A stretch of DNA of 64,000 bases from positions 1-64,000 of the forward strand of contig JAEDDW010000003.1 of the NCBI GenBank assembly GCA_016293645.1. Reading direction: 5' to 3'. Below the pieces are notes generated by a model, which was given only the letters and a program-made list of their open reading frames with translations, was not told the origin of the DNA and searched no databases. Positions 42,575 to 52,241 of the stretch are shown here, piece after piece; position 1 is the first letter of the stretch, and each line of letters starts with the position of its first letter. Made by a program: the position numbers and the translations under genes. Source of the DNA: Treponema sp. (GTDB lineage Bacteria; Spirochaetota; Spirochaetia; Treponematales; Treponemataceae).

Positions 42575-44806
42575 ATGAAATTTACACTTGAAGACATAAA
42601 GAACAAATTCATATCTTCCAATAACCCGACTCAGCTTACGTTGTTCAACATGATCATCCCTGCAGGTATGATGGGCGGAATCATATCTATCCTGTTCTCT
42701 CTTTCTGATGCTGCATTCACTTTTCAGGTTTTCTGTGCTTTCCTTGGAATGCTTTTCCTGATTCTTCTTTTCTATCTTGCAAACTGGAAACAAAAGGTTC
42801 GACTGGCTTCAATCCTCAGCATCACGCTGATGGGAGACATCGTTTTTCCGATCTTGTTCTTTTCAGGCGGCGGCATATACAGCGGAATGACTTCCTGGTT
42901 CTTTCTTGCCATAATATTCACCTTCCTTGTTCTTGAAGGCGTTTCATTCTTCGTCGTCCTTGTAACTCAGATTGCCGTCATAATCACATGCTACACGGTT
43001 GCCTACAAATACCCGGATCTGGTAAGTCCAATTGTCTCCGAATCAAGCCGCATACTGGACATCGTACAGTCACTTCTTCTTTCTTCTGTCGTAATCGGAT
43101 GTATCATCAAATTCCAGAACTCTATAAACAAACGTGCCATTGAAAGTGTAAGAAAGGCAAACGAAGACCTTAAGGATTCCGAAATCAAGGCGGAAAATGC
43201 AAACCACGCAAAGTCAGACTTTCTTTCAAACATGTCACATGAAATCCGTACGCCTATCAATGCCATCCTTGGTATGAACGAGATGATACTCCGTGAATGC
43301 AAGGATAAGAAAATCATCGAGTATGCTTCTGCAGTACAGACATCAAGCAATGCGCTTCTTTCCCTCGTAAACGACGTCCTTGATCTTTCAAAAATCGAGT
43401 CCGGTAAAATTGAAATAAAGAATGAGGAATACAAACTTCAGGACCTGATCCTCAACAGCTACGGAATGATTTCTGAACGCCTCGAGAAAAAGGGACTTCG
43501 CGGTTCGATTTTCTGCAACGAAAACCTTCCGTCGGGACTCATCGGTGACTTCTCGCATCTGCGCCAGATCCTCATCAACTTCCTTACAAACGCCTGCAAA
43601 TACACGGAAAAAGGAAACGTGGATTTCTTCATCCTCGGTTCTGTTACCGGTGACAACGCAAAGATAATATTCTCCGTAAAGGATACTGGTATCGGAATCA
43701 AGGAAGAAAACCGTGTCAAAATGTTCAAAAAATTCGAACGCTTTGACCTCCAGCGAAACCGCAACATTGAAGGTACAGGTCTTGGATTGAGCATTTCAAA
43801 ACAGCTCTGTGACCTTATGGGTGCAAAGATTGAAGTCAAAAGCGAATACGGCAAGGGATCTGAGTTCATCATTACAGTAAATCAGAAGATTTTCGATCCG
43901 ACTCCGATTGGAGAAGTTTCACCTAAAGACAAGCAGAAAGAAAAGGAAATCCAGGTATACCACCAGAGCTTTGAAGCTCCCGATGTCGATGTACTTGCAG
44001 TCGATGACGTAGAGCTCAATCTCATCGTCTTTGAAAACCTTCTCAAAGAAACAAAAATGAAAATCGATCTGGTTGAAAGCGGAGCTGCTGCAATCGAACG
44101 CGCATCGGAAAAGCACTATGATATCATCTTCATGGACTACATGATGCCTGAAATGGACGGTATCCAGACACTGGAAAAGCTCAGAAGCATGGATACACCA
44201 AACAACAAGACACCGGTCATTGTACTTACGGCAGACGCACTTGTCGGTGTCCGCGAAAAATACATACGCGCAGGATTCAAGGACTACATTTCAAAACCTA
44301 TTGATGGTGCCAACCTTGAAAAAATGCTCGTACGTTATCTGCCGCAGCAGAAAGTTTTCCTCAAGACAGGAAAAGAAGACATTCCGTGCGGAGAAAAAAT
44401 TTCAAGACTCAAGAACATGCTTCCTGAGTTTGACTATGAAACAGCCCTCAGCTACTGCGATGAAAGTGAAGATTTCTGCATAGAAATCATCAGCGAATAC
44501 AGCACAAACAACCACAAGGAAGACCTGAAAAATTATTTCGACGAATGTGAGTGGGAAAATTACAGACAGAGACTGCACTCATTGAAGAGCACATCACGCA
44601 CTGTTGGACTCCAGTCTCTTGCTGAAGAATTTAAGATTCAGGAAGCCGCTGTAAAAAAATGCGAACTTGACTTTGCAAGAAAAAACCACAAGCATCTCAT
44701 GGATCACTATTCTCACTGCATAATGAAAATGCAGGAAGCAGGTTTCATATTGGAAGATGATGACGAGGAAATCGAAGACATTGTTGATTCAGAACTTGTA
44801 ATTTAA
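42575..44806 (+). CDS. Hybrid histidine kinase with receiver and HPt domains
   Basis: A 743-residue membrane sensor. Residues about 22-180 hold five or six membrane helices with short loops, a membrane-embedded sensor without a periplasmic domain. A HisKA domain follows (His222 in SHEIRTP), then the HATPase (N box NFLTNACKYT, DTGIGI, GTGLGLSISK), a receiver (Asp521 in FMDYMMPEMDG), and a C-terminal HPt domain with His668 in LHSLKS. A full His-Asp-His relay is present, and the last Asp may be that of the HD-GYP/receiver protein encoded upstream. Signal unknown. Confidence 0.93.
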   Translation: MKFTLEDIKNKFISSNNPTQLTLFNMIIPAGMMGGIISILFSLSDAAFTFQVFCAFLGMLFLILLFYLANWKQKVRLASILSITLMGDIVFPILFFSGGGIYSGMTSWFFLAIIFTFLVLEGVSFFVVLVTQIAVIITCYTVAYKYPDLVSPIVSESSRILDIVQSLLLSSVVIGCIIKFQNSINKRAIESVRKANEDLKDSEIKAENANHAKSDFLSNMSHEIRTPINAILGMNEMILRECKDKKIIEYASAVQTSSNALLSLVNDVLDLSKIESGKIEIKNEEYKLQDLILNSYGMISERLEKKGLRGSIFCNENLPSGLIGDFSHLRQILINFLTNACKYTEKGNVDFFILGSVTGDNAKIIFSVKDTGIGIKEENRVKMFKKFERFDLQRNRNIEGTGLGLSISKQLCDLMGAKIEVKSEYGKGSEFIITVNQKIFDPTPIGEVSPKDKQKEKEIQVYHQSFEAPDVDVLAVDDVELNLIVFENLLKETKMKIDLVESGAAAIERASEKHYDIIFMDYMMPEMDGIQTLEKLRSMDTPNNKTPVIVLTADALVGVREKYIRAGFKDYISKPIDGANLEKMLVRYLPQQKVFLKTGKEDIPCGEKISRLKNMLPEFDYETALSYCDESEDFCIEIISEYSTNNHKEDLKNYFDECEWENYRQRLHSLKSTSRTVGLQSLAEEFKIQEAAVKKCELDFARKNHKHLMDHYSHCIMKMQEAGFILEDDDEEIEDIVDSELVI

Positions 44807-44899
44807 CCCTGATTTGATTAAGTTTATTGCAAGTCTTTTTGACAGCGATTTTTCATACGTGGTCGCTTTCATAATTTCATCGGTACCAGGTATTTCAGC

Positions 44900-46405
44900 A
44901 TGAACATTCTTGAAAAATTTAAGGAAACACTACTTTCTGTCATACCGATCATGGCAATCGTCATGATCCTTTCTTTCACTGTCGCACCTTTCACTGCGGA
45001 TCTTACATTCCGTTTTCTGTTTGGTGGTCTTCTTGTTGTTCTGGGACTTACACTTTTTCTTCTTGGAGTCGACATCGGAATCATTCCTATTGGAGAAAGA
45101 AGCGGAGCTGCCCTTACATCAAGACGAAACCTTGCGCTTCTCCTTTCGGTTTCCTTTGCAACCGGATTAATGGTCACAATCGCAGAACCGGATGTCCAGG
45201 TTCTGGCAACGCAGATTCAGGGTGTTTCCCCCGACGTGAACAAATGGCCCCTTGTCATAATGATTGCCCTTGGCGTCGGATCCTTTGTCACCATCGGATT
45301 GTGCCGTACAGTGCTTTCCCTCAAACTCCGCAGAGTCCTCATCATTTCATACATAGCTCTTTTTGCCCTTGCATTTGCCTGCCCGGAACTTCTTCAGGGA
45401 GCTGCCTTTGATGCCGGCGGAGCAACGACAGGTCCAATGACAGTTCCTTTCATCATGGCTCTGGGTATGGGTGTTGCAAGCGTTAGAAAAAATACGGATA
45501 CAGCCGGAACTGACGACAGCGCCTTTGGTCTTACTGGAATCGCAAGTATAGGTCCTGTTGCCGCAGTGTGCATCTACGGAATCATTCTCCGGGCAAAAGG
45601 GCTTGGCTCAGAAACAGAAAGTTCCGTATTGATCGAGGAAGCCTCCCATGCCTATCAGCAGGGGATTTCAGTATTCGTATCACTGCTGCCAAAAATACTT
45701 GGAGATGTATTCAAATCATTGCTGCCACTTCTTGTGATGTTCATTCTGTTTCAGATTTTTCTTTTGAAAATGCCGCCAGTACAGGTAAGAAAAATGATCA
45801 ACGGAACAATCTACTGCTTCATAGGTCTTGTTCTGTTCCTCATGGGGGCTGAAGGCGGTTTCATGCCGGCGGGAGAGACACTGGGGCAGACATTGGGCCA
45901 CCTTGCCGCAATGAAAGGCAGTTTCTGGACTGTCCTTGTTGTCGCAGTAGCCTTTGTTTTTGGAGCCATCATAGTCTGCGCGGAGCCTGCCGTATGGGTT
46001 CTGACACAGCAGGTAGAAGAGGCAAGCGGCGGAACCATAAAAAGAAAGATCATGCTTTTTTCACTTTCCCTTGGCGTTGCATTTTCCATCGCGCTGAGCA
46101 TCATGAAGATAATCTATGGTTTCAGCATCTGGTACATCCTCATCCCGGGATACGCCATCGCACTTCTGCTCACTTTTTTCTGTCCGCCGCTTTTCACCGG
46201 AATAGCCTTTGATTCAGGCGGTGTTGCATCAGGCCCAATGACAAGCACATTCATACTGTCCTTCACTCTTGGCTGTTCAGCATGCACAATGGATAGCGGA
46301 ACCGGTGCCTTTGGAGTAATTGCCCTTGTCGCAATGACTCCGCCAATCGCAATTCAAATTCTTGGAATCATATTCAGACTTAAGACAAAGGAGCGTGATT
46401 CATGA
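44900..46405 (+). CDS. DUF1538 family membrane protein (two-fold repeat)
   Basis: A 501-residue inner-membrane protein of about 12 helices. The two halves are repeats of one another: IAEPDVQVLATQ and CAEPAVWVLTQQ, then FDAGGATTGPMTVPF and FDSGGVASGPMTSTF. The repeated AEP and GG-x-x-x-GPMT motifs inside membrane segments suggest a transport path. I take it to be the DUF1538 family, whose substrate is not established. Its last codon overlaps the start of a double PII-like gene (ATGA), a common pattern for PII-regulated transporters. Confidence 0.85.
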   Translation: MNILEKFKETLLSVIPIMAIVMILSFTVAPFTADLTFRFLFGGLLVVLGLTLFLLGVDIGIIPIGERSGAALTSRRNLALLLSVSFATGLMVTIAEPDVQVLATQIQGVSPDVNKWPLVIMIALGVGSFVTIGLCRTVLSLKLRRVLIISYIALFALAFACPELLQGAAFDAGGATTGPMTVPFIMALGMGVASVRKNTDTAGTDDSAFGLTGIASIGPVAAVCIYGIILRAKGLGSETESSVLIEEASHAYQQGISVFVSLLPKILGDVFKSLLPLLVMFILFQIFLLKMPPVQVRKMINGTIYCFIGLVLFLMGAEGGFMPAGETLGQTLGHLAAMKGSFWTVLVVAVAFVFGAIIVCAEPAVWVLTQQVEEASGGTIKRKIMLFSLSLGVAFSIALSIMKIIYGFSIWYILIPGYAIALLLTFFCPPLFTGIAFDSGGVASGPMTSTFILSFTLGCSACTMDSGTGAFGVIALVAMTPPIAIQILGIIFRLKTKERDS

Positions 46406-47046
46406 ACTGCTACAAATTGATTACGGCAATAGTCCCCCACAACAGATGCGATTCTGTTTCCGACGCCGCCTTGAAGGCAGGTGCATGGGGAGGTACGGTC
46501 ATTTCCGGTCGTGGAATCAGCGCAAACAGATTCCTTGATTATCTTGGAATCGGTGAAACTGCAGTTGACGCGGTGATGATCCTTACTGAATCGGAAAAAT
46601 GCAGCGGCATTTTAAATGCCATAGTGGAAGCAGCATCCGGTGAGAAGAAAAACTTCGGTGTTGTCTATTCAACAAACGCAGGCCATCTTTTGAAGGCCGG
46701 AAATCTTATGGGAGAAAAACCGGTTATGAACGGAAATAAAAAACAACAGCTTATTACGGTCATTCTGAACAGAGGATATGCTGACGACGCAATGGAAGCA
46801 GCAAGAAAAGCCGGAGCCGGTGGTGGCACAGTCCTCAATGCAAGAGGAACAGCCAGGGAAGACGACGAGAAATTCTTTGGAGTCCACATTGTTCCTGAAA
46901 AGGAAATGCTCAACATTGTTGTTCCGGAAGAAAAAAAAGATGCTGTGCTTGAAGCAATCAGAAATCTTCCATGTCTTTCACAGCCAGGCAGCGGAATCTG
47001 TTTCTGCAGTGAAATAGAAGACTTCCATGTACTCGGAAAAAAATAA
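46402..47046 (+). CDS. Tandem PII-like regulatory protein
   Basis: A 214-residue protein made of two GlnB-like domains: residues about 1-95 and 113-212. Each has the ferredoxin-like pattern with GxGGTVxxxRG (GAWGGTVISGRG and GAGGGTVLNARG), which in PII proteins precedes the T-loop. The usual uridylylated Tyr and T-loop motifs of GlnB/GlnK are not present. Translational overlap with the DUF1538 gene indicates that it regulates that membrane protein, probably through ligand binding; this is inference. Confidence 0.82.
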   Translation: MNCYKLITAIVPHNRCDSVSDAALKAGAWGGTVISGRGISANRFLDYLGIGETAVDAVMILTESEKCSGILNAIVEAASGEKKNFGVVYSTNAGHLLKAGNLMGEKPVMNGNKKQQLITVILNRGYADDAMEAARKAGAGGGTVLNARGTAREDDEKFFGVHIVPEKEMLNIVVPEEKKDAVLEAIRNLPCLSQPGSGICFCSEIEDFHVLGKK

Positions 47047-47925
47047 TTGAACGACATTTTTTCCACAGAACGATTTCTGGATTTTACTGAACCGTCACTT
47101 GCCGCAAAACTTTCAGGCAAGATTTCTCTTGTCCGTGAAATCGACAGCACGAACACTTTCCTCATGAACGAATCGTCAAAGTTTTTCCCATTGCTTGACC
47201 ATGAGGGAAACCTTACTCCCAGTGGTGCGAAATTCAACCTCAGCATCAAGGGCGCGGAAAAACAGACCAGCGGAAGGGGTCGTCTTGGTCGTGCCTTCAT
47301 CTCTCCAATTTCAAGCGGAATCTATTTCAGCTTTGCCTTAGTTCAGCAAGGCGGAATCACTGATCCTGCCATTGTCACAGTTTCCTCCTGCATAGGTGTC
47401 TGCCGCGCCATCGAAAAGACCTACGGAATTCCGTGCAGCATCAAATGGGTAAATGACATCTACTGCGGCTCAAAAAAAGTCTGCGGCATTCTGACGGAAG
47501 GTATCGTCAACCATGACGAAGGACGCATAGACGGCTGCATCTGCGGCATCGGAATAAATCTTAAGAGCAGCGACGATTTTGGAAAGGAACTTATGGAGAA
47601 GGCCGGTGGAATTCTTGACGGAGTTCCGGCTGAAGAAAAAACTGCTGGACGTGCGCAATTTCTTGCCTGTTGCATAGATGAGATCTATAGGATCCTTCTT
47701 AAAAAGCAAAATGTCATTGAAGAATATAAAAGGCGCTCAATGCTTGAAGACATGGAGATAAAAGTTACTCCGGTCATTGGAGACGACAGAAGTTCATACA
47801 GCGCAAAGGTCTGCGGAATCACCGATGATTTTGGTCTCAAGGTCATTGATTCAGCCGGAAATGAAAAAATTCTTCACAGCGGTGAAGTCAGTCTTCACGG
47901 TACAAAAATTCCAACGCGGAAATAG
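47047..47925 (+). CDS. birA: Biotin-protein ligase (BirA)
   Basis: Attaches biotin to carrier proteins through biotinyl-AMP. The catalytic domain is complete in 292 aa: STNTF (34-38), GRGRLGR (76-82), IKWVNDIY with the catalytic Lys, GIGINL, and a C-terminal SH3-like domain. There is no N-terminal DNA-binding domain, so it is a monofunctional ligase. The start is TTG at 47047, abutting the PII-like stop codon, and lacks a clear ribosome site; translational reinitiation is likely. Confidence 0.9.
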   Translation: MNDIFSTERFLDFTEPSLAAKLSGKISLVREIDSTNTFLMNESSKFFPLLDHEGNLTPSGAKFNLSIKGAEKQTSGRGRLGRAFISPISSGIYFSFALVQQGGITDPAIVTVSSCIGVCRAIEKTYGIPCSIKWVNDIYCGSKKVCGILTEGIVNHDEGRIDGCICGIGINLKSSDDFGKELMEKAGGILDGVPAEEKTAGRAQFLACCIDEIYRILLKKQNVIEEYKRRSMLEDMEIKVTPVIGDDRSSYSAKVCGITDDFGLKVIDSAGNEKILHSGEVSLHGTKIPTRK

Positions 47926-47928
47926 AAA

Positions 47929-49605
47929 ATGAAAATTCTCGCAGCTGCCATCAACGCAAGATTCAACCACACAAACATAGCTGTCCGCTCCATCGTAAGG
48001 TACGTGCAGGAAAGACTTGATTGCCACTGTGACTGCGGAATTGAATTCGCGGAATGGACCATCAACATGAGCAAGGACCAGATCCTGCGTGGGATGACTG
48101 TCGCAGAACCGGACATGGTTCTTTTTTCCACCTACATCTGGAATTCTGAAATGGTCCAGAAAATAATTCCTGATATAAAAAAAATATTACCCCACGTCAT
48201 CATCGGAGCAGGTGGGCCTGAAGCCGGTTTTTGTCCTGAATTCTGGCTCAGAAAATTTTCCCAGATTGATTTCATAATGGCAGGCGAAGGCGAGGAAACA
48301 GTTCTCCAGATTGCCCTCGGAAACAGACTTGAGGATGTTGCCGGACTCTACCTAAGAAAAAAAGACGGCAATATTTTTTTCACCGGAACAAGAGAACTGA
48401 TCTGCGACCTTGACCAGCTGCCTTTTCCCTATGACAGCTTTGAGGATCCGGAACACAGAATATACTATTACGAATCAAGCCGAGGATGTCCTTTCAGCTG
48501 CTCATACTGCATGAGTTCCATGGACAGACATGTGAGATTCAGAAGCGTGGAGCGCACATGCCACGACATCCAGAAATTTCTTGATGCCAATGTGAGCCTT
48601 GTGAAATTCGTCGACCGCACCTACAACCTGAATGAGGAACGCTATCTGGCCATCTGGCAGTACATATTGGACAACCACAACGGAAAGACCATGTTCCACT
48701 TTGAGATCGAGGCGGAATTCCTGAGTGAAAAAGCCCTATGCTTCATCGAAAAAATTCCATCCGGAATCATGCAGTTTGAGATAGGAGTCCAGTCATGCAA
48801 TGAAAAAACTCTTGAGGCCGTTGGACGATCAAAGGAAACTGCAAGGCTGTTTGAAAACATAAAACGCATTCCAGAAACAATACATAGACATCTTGATCTG
48901 ATAGCAGGACTTCCATATGAAGACCTTGGATCTTTCGGAGAATCCTTCGATCGCGTCATGAAACTAAAACCCGATGCGCTTCAGCTTGGTTTCCTGAAAG
49001 TACTTCACGGTACCACAATGAAAGACTATGCGGAAAAGAACGGATGGCAATGGATGGAAGGTGCACCCTACGAAGTTCTGTCCACACCATATCTTTCCTT
49101 TGTGCATATTCTTTTCCTGAAGGATGTGGAAATCCTGCTGGATGCTTTTTACAACAAGGGAATTTTCAGAAGAACGATGGATTATGTCATACGCAGGACA
49201 GGCTGCAGGAATTTCTTTTTTGATGCCGCAGAAAAAGCAAGGGCCGACGGAACCCTTGATGCGGATAGAAAGACAGCCTACTGGTTTGACTGGCTGGCAC
49301 GATATCTTGAAAAAGATTCCATCGCGCTGGAGCTTTTGAAATTCGATTTTCTTTCCATGGCAAAAACAAGCCGCTTTCCAGCATGGATGAAACACAACTA
49401 TGACAAGAGCAGACATCTTGATGCAATGAATAAAAACGAATGCCGGTTTGACAGCAGAATCGAATTCGCATTCTCTGAATACGATGAATTCACCGTCAAC
49501 CCGGCATCGGCAGAACCCGAAAAAACAAGGGGCACATTCAGAATGCTCTTTGTCTACGAGCGTCATAATTCTTCAATAACAAACTGTCAGATCATTCTAC
49601 AGTGA
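47929..49605 (+). CDS. B12-binding-domain radical SAM protein (DUF4080-like)
   Basis: A 558-residue protein. The N-terminal ~150 residues resemble a cobalamin-binding Rossmann domain (AEPDMVLFSTYIWNSE, IIGAGGPEAG), without a clear DxHxxG His. The radical SAM core starts with Cys187, Cys191, Cys194 (CPFSCSYC) and has GE-like and beta-strand motifs (FEIGVQS, HLDLIAGLPYED). The last ~180 residues fit the DUF4080 tail. The reaction is unknown. ATG is four bases after birA, and the 3' end overlaps the convergent PASTA gene by 14 bp. Confidence 0.87.
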   Translation: MKILAAAINARFNHTNIAVRSIVRYVQERLDCHCDCGIEFAEWTINMSKDQILRGMTVAEPDMVLFSTYIWNSEMVQKIIPDIKKILPHVIIGAGGPEAGFCPEFWLRKFSQIDFIMAGEGEETVLQIALGNRLEDVAGLYLRKKDGNIFFTGTRELICDLDQLPFPYDSFEDPEHRIYYYESSRGCPFSCSYCMSSMDRHVRFRSVERTCHDIQKFLDANVSLVKFVDRTYNLNEERYLAIWQYILDNHNGKTMFHFEIEAEFLSEKALCFIEKIPSGIMQFEIGVQSCNEKTLEAVGRSKETARLFENIKRIPETIHRHLDLIAGLPYEDLGSFGESFDRVMKLKPDALQLGFLKVLHGTTMKDYAEKNGWQWMEGAPYEVLSTPYLSFVHILFLKDVEILLDAFYNKGIFRRTMDYVIRRTGCRNFFFDAAEKARADGTLDADRKTAYWFDWLARYLEKDSIALELLKFDFLSMAKTSRFPAWMKHNYDKSRHLDAMNKNECRFDSRIEFAFSEYDEFTVNPASAEPEKTRGTFRMLFVYERHNSSITNCQIILQ

Positions 49606-50614
49606 CCTTTGCTGTCTCATCTCCAAGAACGGAAAGCATCAGGACAGTACCCTTCCTCACATTGTATGGAGCAGTGAAACTTTTTCCCGGATGGTTGGCG
49701 GAAAGAAGCACCGTGACTTTTCCATCAGGATCTTTTGCGGAGAAGACAACAGGAACAGGGTAAGGATATTCAATCAGGTCACATGCAAAGACACCCTGCA
49801 CATTTTCAGATTTCTCGTCACGTGGTTTTACCTCAAGGACAGCCTTGATCCTTTCATAGGCTTCAACAGTATCCTTTGTCTTTTCAACAGCAACAACCTT
49901 TCCTTCCGCAGAAGCATTTTCATTTTCCTGAACCTCAAGATCGACAACAATCTTATGTTCCGCAACGGCAGTAAGCAGTTCCTTTATGCTGAGCCCTTCA
50001 AGTATTGGCATGTCGATCTTCTCGACCTCAGTCCCAGAACTTACGATGAACTGAAGCTTTACCTTCTCGGCAATGGAAGTTCCGGCGGAAGGATGCTGGG
50101 CGATGATTGTACCTGGGACGCTTTCATCCTTTACATATACAACAGGAGCAACTTCCACAAGAGCATCGGAACCGCTGAAAAGAAGTTCAAGATCATTGCG
50201 TATCTCATCGGCATTTTTTCCGACATAGTCCTCGATGAAATCAATTGCGACACCACGACTCACGGTCAAGGTAACGCGGCGATAGGCCTTTACGATCGCA
50301 CCAGCCTTTGGATTCTGCTCAAGGATCGTTCCCTTGTCTCCAGGAGAGTCAGAATACTTCAGCTGGATTTTTGGATAAAGTTCCTTTGCCTGCATCTTGA
50401 GAAGGGCATCAGTAAGGCTTTCTCCAACAACATCAGGTACAAGAACTTTTTCCGCCCCCTGAACAGACGCAAAGAAAACAGCAAGACATGCCGAAAGCGC
50501 AATCACCAGTGAAAGGATTACGGTGATGACAGATGTTTTCCCGTATTTCACAAAATTTTCAAGGAACTCTTTGGTTCCATCTTTTACACTGCTTATAATT
50601 TCGTTCACTTTCAT
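49592..50614 (-). CDS. Membrane-anchored PASTA-domain protein
   Basis: A protein of about 340 aa with one membrane helix (residues about 29-52) and an extracytoplasmic part of at least three PASTA domains; VPDVVGESLTDALLKMQ, VGKNADEIRNDL and MPILEGLSIKELL mark their starts. No kinase domain is attached, unlike Firmicutes PknB. PASTA domains bind peptidoglycan fragments, so a cell-wall role is likely. ATG 50614 fits AGGA better than the ATG two codons upstream. It is the last gene of hisD-def-fmt-PASTA. Confidence 0.88.
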   Translation of the reverse strand: MKVNEIISSVKDGTKEFLENFVKYGKTSVITVILSLVIALSACLAVFFASVQGAEKVLVPDVVGESLTDALLKMQAKELYPKIQLKYSDSPGDKGTILEQNPKAGAIVKAYRRVTLTVSRGVAIDFIEDYVGKNADEIRNDLELLFSGSDALVEVAPVVYVKDESVPGTIIAQHPSAGTSIAEKVKLQFIVSSGTEVEKIDMPILEGLSIKELLTAVAEHKIVVDLEVQENENASAEGKVVAVEKTKDTVEAYERIKAVLEVKPRDEKSENVQGVFACDLIEYPYPVPVVFSAKDPDGKVTVLLSANHPGKSFTAPYNVRKGTVLMLSVLGDETAKVTVE

Positions 50615-50625
50615 TTTCATGCATC

Positions 50626-51639
50626 CTATTCAAGAACCGTGCCGATGAAATTTCTCGCACCATTCATAAATGATTTGTAGTCCATGGCTTTCTTTGACTG
50701 CCACTGAAGTTCCGTCGCAATAAGAACACCGTCTCCGGTCTGAATCAGAATTCCACGCGGCTTGCTGTATGCAAGGACAGTTCCCGGAACAGCCGAAGTA
50801 TTTTTTGGAATGCTTGGATCCTGGGTCGCAACTTTTGAGGCTGCCCTTCCTTTCAGGATTCTAAGCTGAACTCCACCAGATGTCGTAAAACATCCAGGCC
50901 ATGGAGTATACGCCCTTATCATGGCATCTATTTTTTCAGCAGGAAGCTTCCAATCGATCTTTCCGTCTTCCTTCTTTATCTTTGTGCAGTATGAAGGTTC
51001 TCCTACCTGAGGGGTTGAAGGCGGAAGAACTCCGGTGCGGGAAATCTGCCTCAAATACTGGGTAAACATGGCAGTACCATAGACAGAACACTGCCGCAGA
51101 AGATATTCAGCATTTTCATTGCCGGTCAGACGATATCTGTGGCAGGTGATGATGTCACCCTCATCCATTCCAAGAGCCATTGTCTGGATCGAACATCCGG
51201 TCTCCTCATCCATGTTGAGGATGCACTCGTTGATGGGAGTTGCTCCTCTGTACTTTGGAAGGATTGACGGATGGATGTTGATTCCGCCGTATTTAAAGAG
51301 CGAGAAGAATTTTGGACCAAGAATATGTCCGTAAGCAAAACAGATGAAGATGTCCGGCTTAAGGGATGCAAGGATCTCACGCTCCGGCGCACAAACATGT
51401 TCCGGACAGAGAATCTTTATGTCGGTTCCGCGGGCCTCGTTCCAGGTGCGGGCATACTGTTCTACTTCCGTCGGAACCAGTTCCGAATGACGGCCTCTTG
51501 TTGTGGGAGGATTCGTGAGGACACCAACTATTTCATACTGCTCATCAGGAGTTGCCTTTGACATCTCGCTGTCCCGCAAAAGAAGTTCAAGGATTGTCGC
51601 GGCAACCTGAGGGCTTCCACCGTATACTACTCTAAGCAT
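50626..51639 (-). CDS. fmt: Methionyl-tRNA formyltransferase
   Basis: Formylates initiator Met-tRNA using 10-formyl-THF. The 337-residue protein has the N-terminal formyltransferase fold with YGHILGPKFF, the IHPSILPKYRGATPI signature, an Asp in MDEGDI, and a C-terminal OB-like domain. Length is normal. It lies seven bases after def, the usual partner in translation initiation. Confidence 0.95.
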   Translation of the reverse strand: MLRVVYGGSPQVAATILELLLRDSEMSKATPDEQYEIVGVLTNPPTTRGRHSELVPTEVEQYARTWNEARGTDIKILCPEHVCAPEREILASLKPDIFICFAYGHILGPKFFSLFKYGGINIHPSILPKYRGATPINECILNMDEETGCSIQTMALGMDEGDIITCHRYRLTGNENAEYLLRQCSVYGTAMFTQYLRQISRTGVLPPSTPQVGEPSYCTKIKKEDGKIDWKLPAEKIDAMIRAYTPWPGCFTTSGGVQLRILKGRAASKVATQDPSIPKNTSAVPGTVLAYSKPRGILIQTGDGVLIATELQWQSKKAMDYKSFMNGARNFIGTVLE

Positions 51640-51645
51640 TTTTAC

Positions 51646-52224
51646 CTACTTATTCTTTTTTGCTTCTTTCGCAGCTTTCTTTGCCGCGATGCTGCGCTGC
51701 TTTGCTTCCTTTGCCGCAGCCTTTTTTTCCGCACGCTCAGCACGGCGCTTCATTGCCTCGATGACTTCCTGCTTGTATGCCTCATCACCGTGGTCGATGT
51801 AAAGCACTCCGTCAAGGTGATCATTCTCATGCTGGATGCATCTTGCAAGAAGACCGTCAGCATCGTTGATCACGAAAGGTTTTCCATTTTCATTCAGAGC
51901 ACTGACAGAAACTTTTTCAGGACGTATGATTTCCTCAGAGAATCCAGGAAGGGAAAGACAGCCTTCCTCATAAGATGAAGTTTCTTCAGAAGTCTTTATA
52001 ATCTCAGGATTGATGAAGACACGTCTTACATCGTCACCAACATCAATAACGAAAAATCGTTTTGCGATTCCTACCTGTGGAGCAGCAAGTCCGACTCCGT
52101 TGGCACTTACCATAGTTTCAAACATTTCGTTGAAAAGCTCACGCATCTCGTCGTTGATTTCTTCAGGTTTTACGATCTCACATTTCTGTCTTAGTATTTC
52201 TTCACCAAGCTTTGTAATTCTCAT
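51646..52224 (-). CDS. def: Peptide deformylase with Lys/Ala-rich tail
   Basis: Removes the formyl group from nascent proteins. All three motifs are present: GVGLAAPQ (43-50), EGCLS with Cys89, and QHENDH with His132 and His136 binding the metal. ATG 52224 is preferred to an upstream in-frame start because GGAAG precedes it. After the normal end (about residue 150) there is a ~40-residue tail of Ala and Lys/Arg, which may bind ribosomal RNA; this is unusual for the family. Confidence 0.94.
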   Translation of the reverse strand: MRITKLGEEILRQKCEIVKPEEINDEMRELFNEMFETMVSANGVGLAAPQVGIAKRFFVIDVGDDVRRVFINPEIIKTSEETSSYEEGCLSLPGFSEEIIRPEKVSVSALNENGKPFVINDADGLLARCIQHENDHLDGVLYIDHGDEAYKQEVIEAMKRRAERAEKKAAAKEAKQRSIAAKKAAKEAKKNK

Positions 52225-52241
52225 TTTACTTCCTTCCAAAT

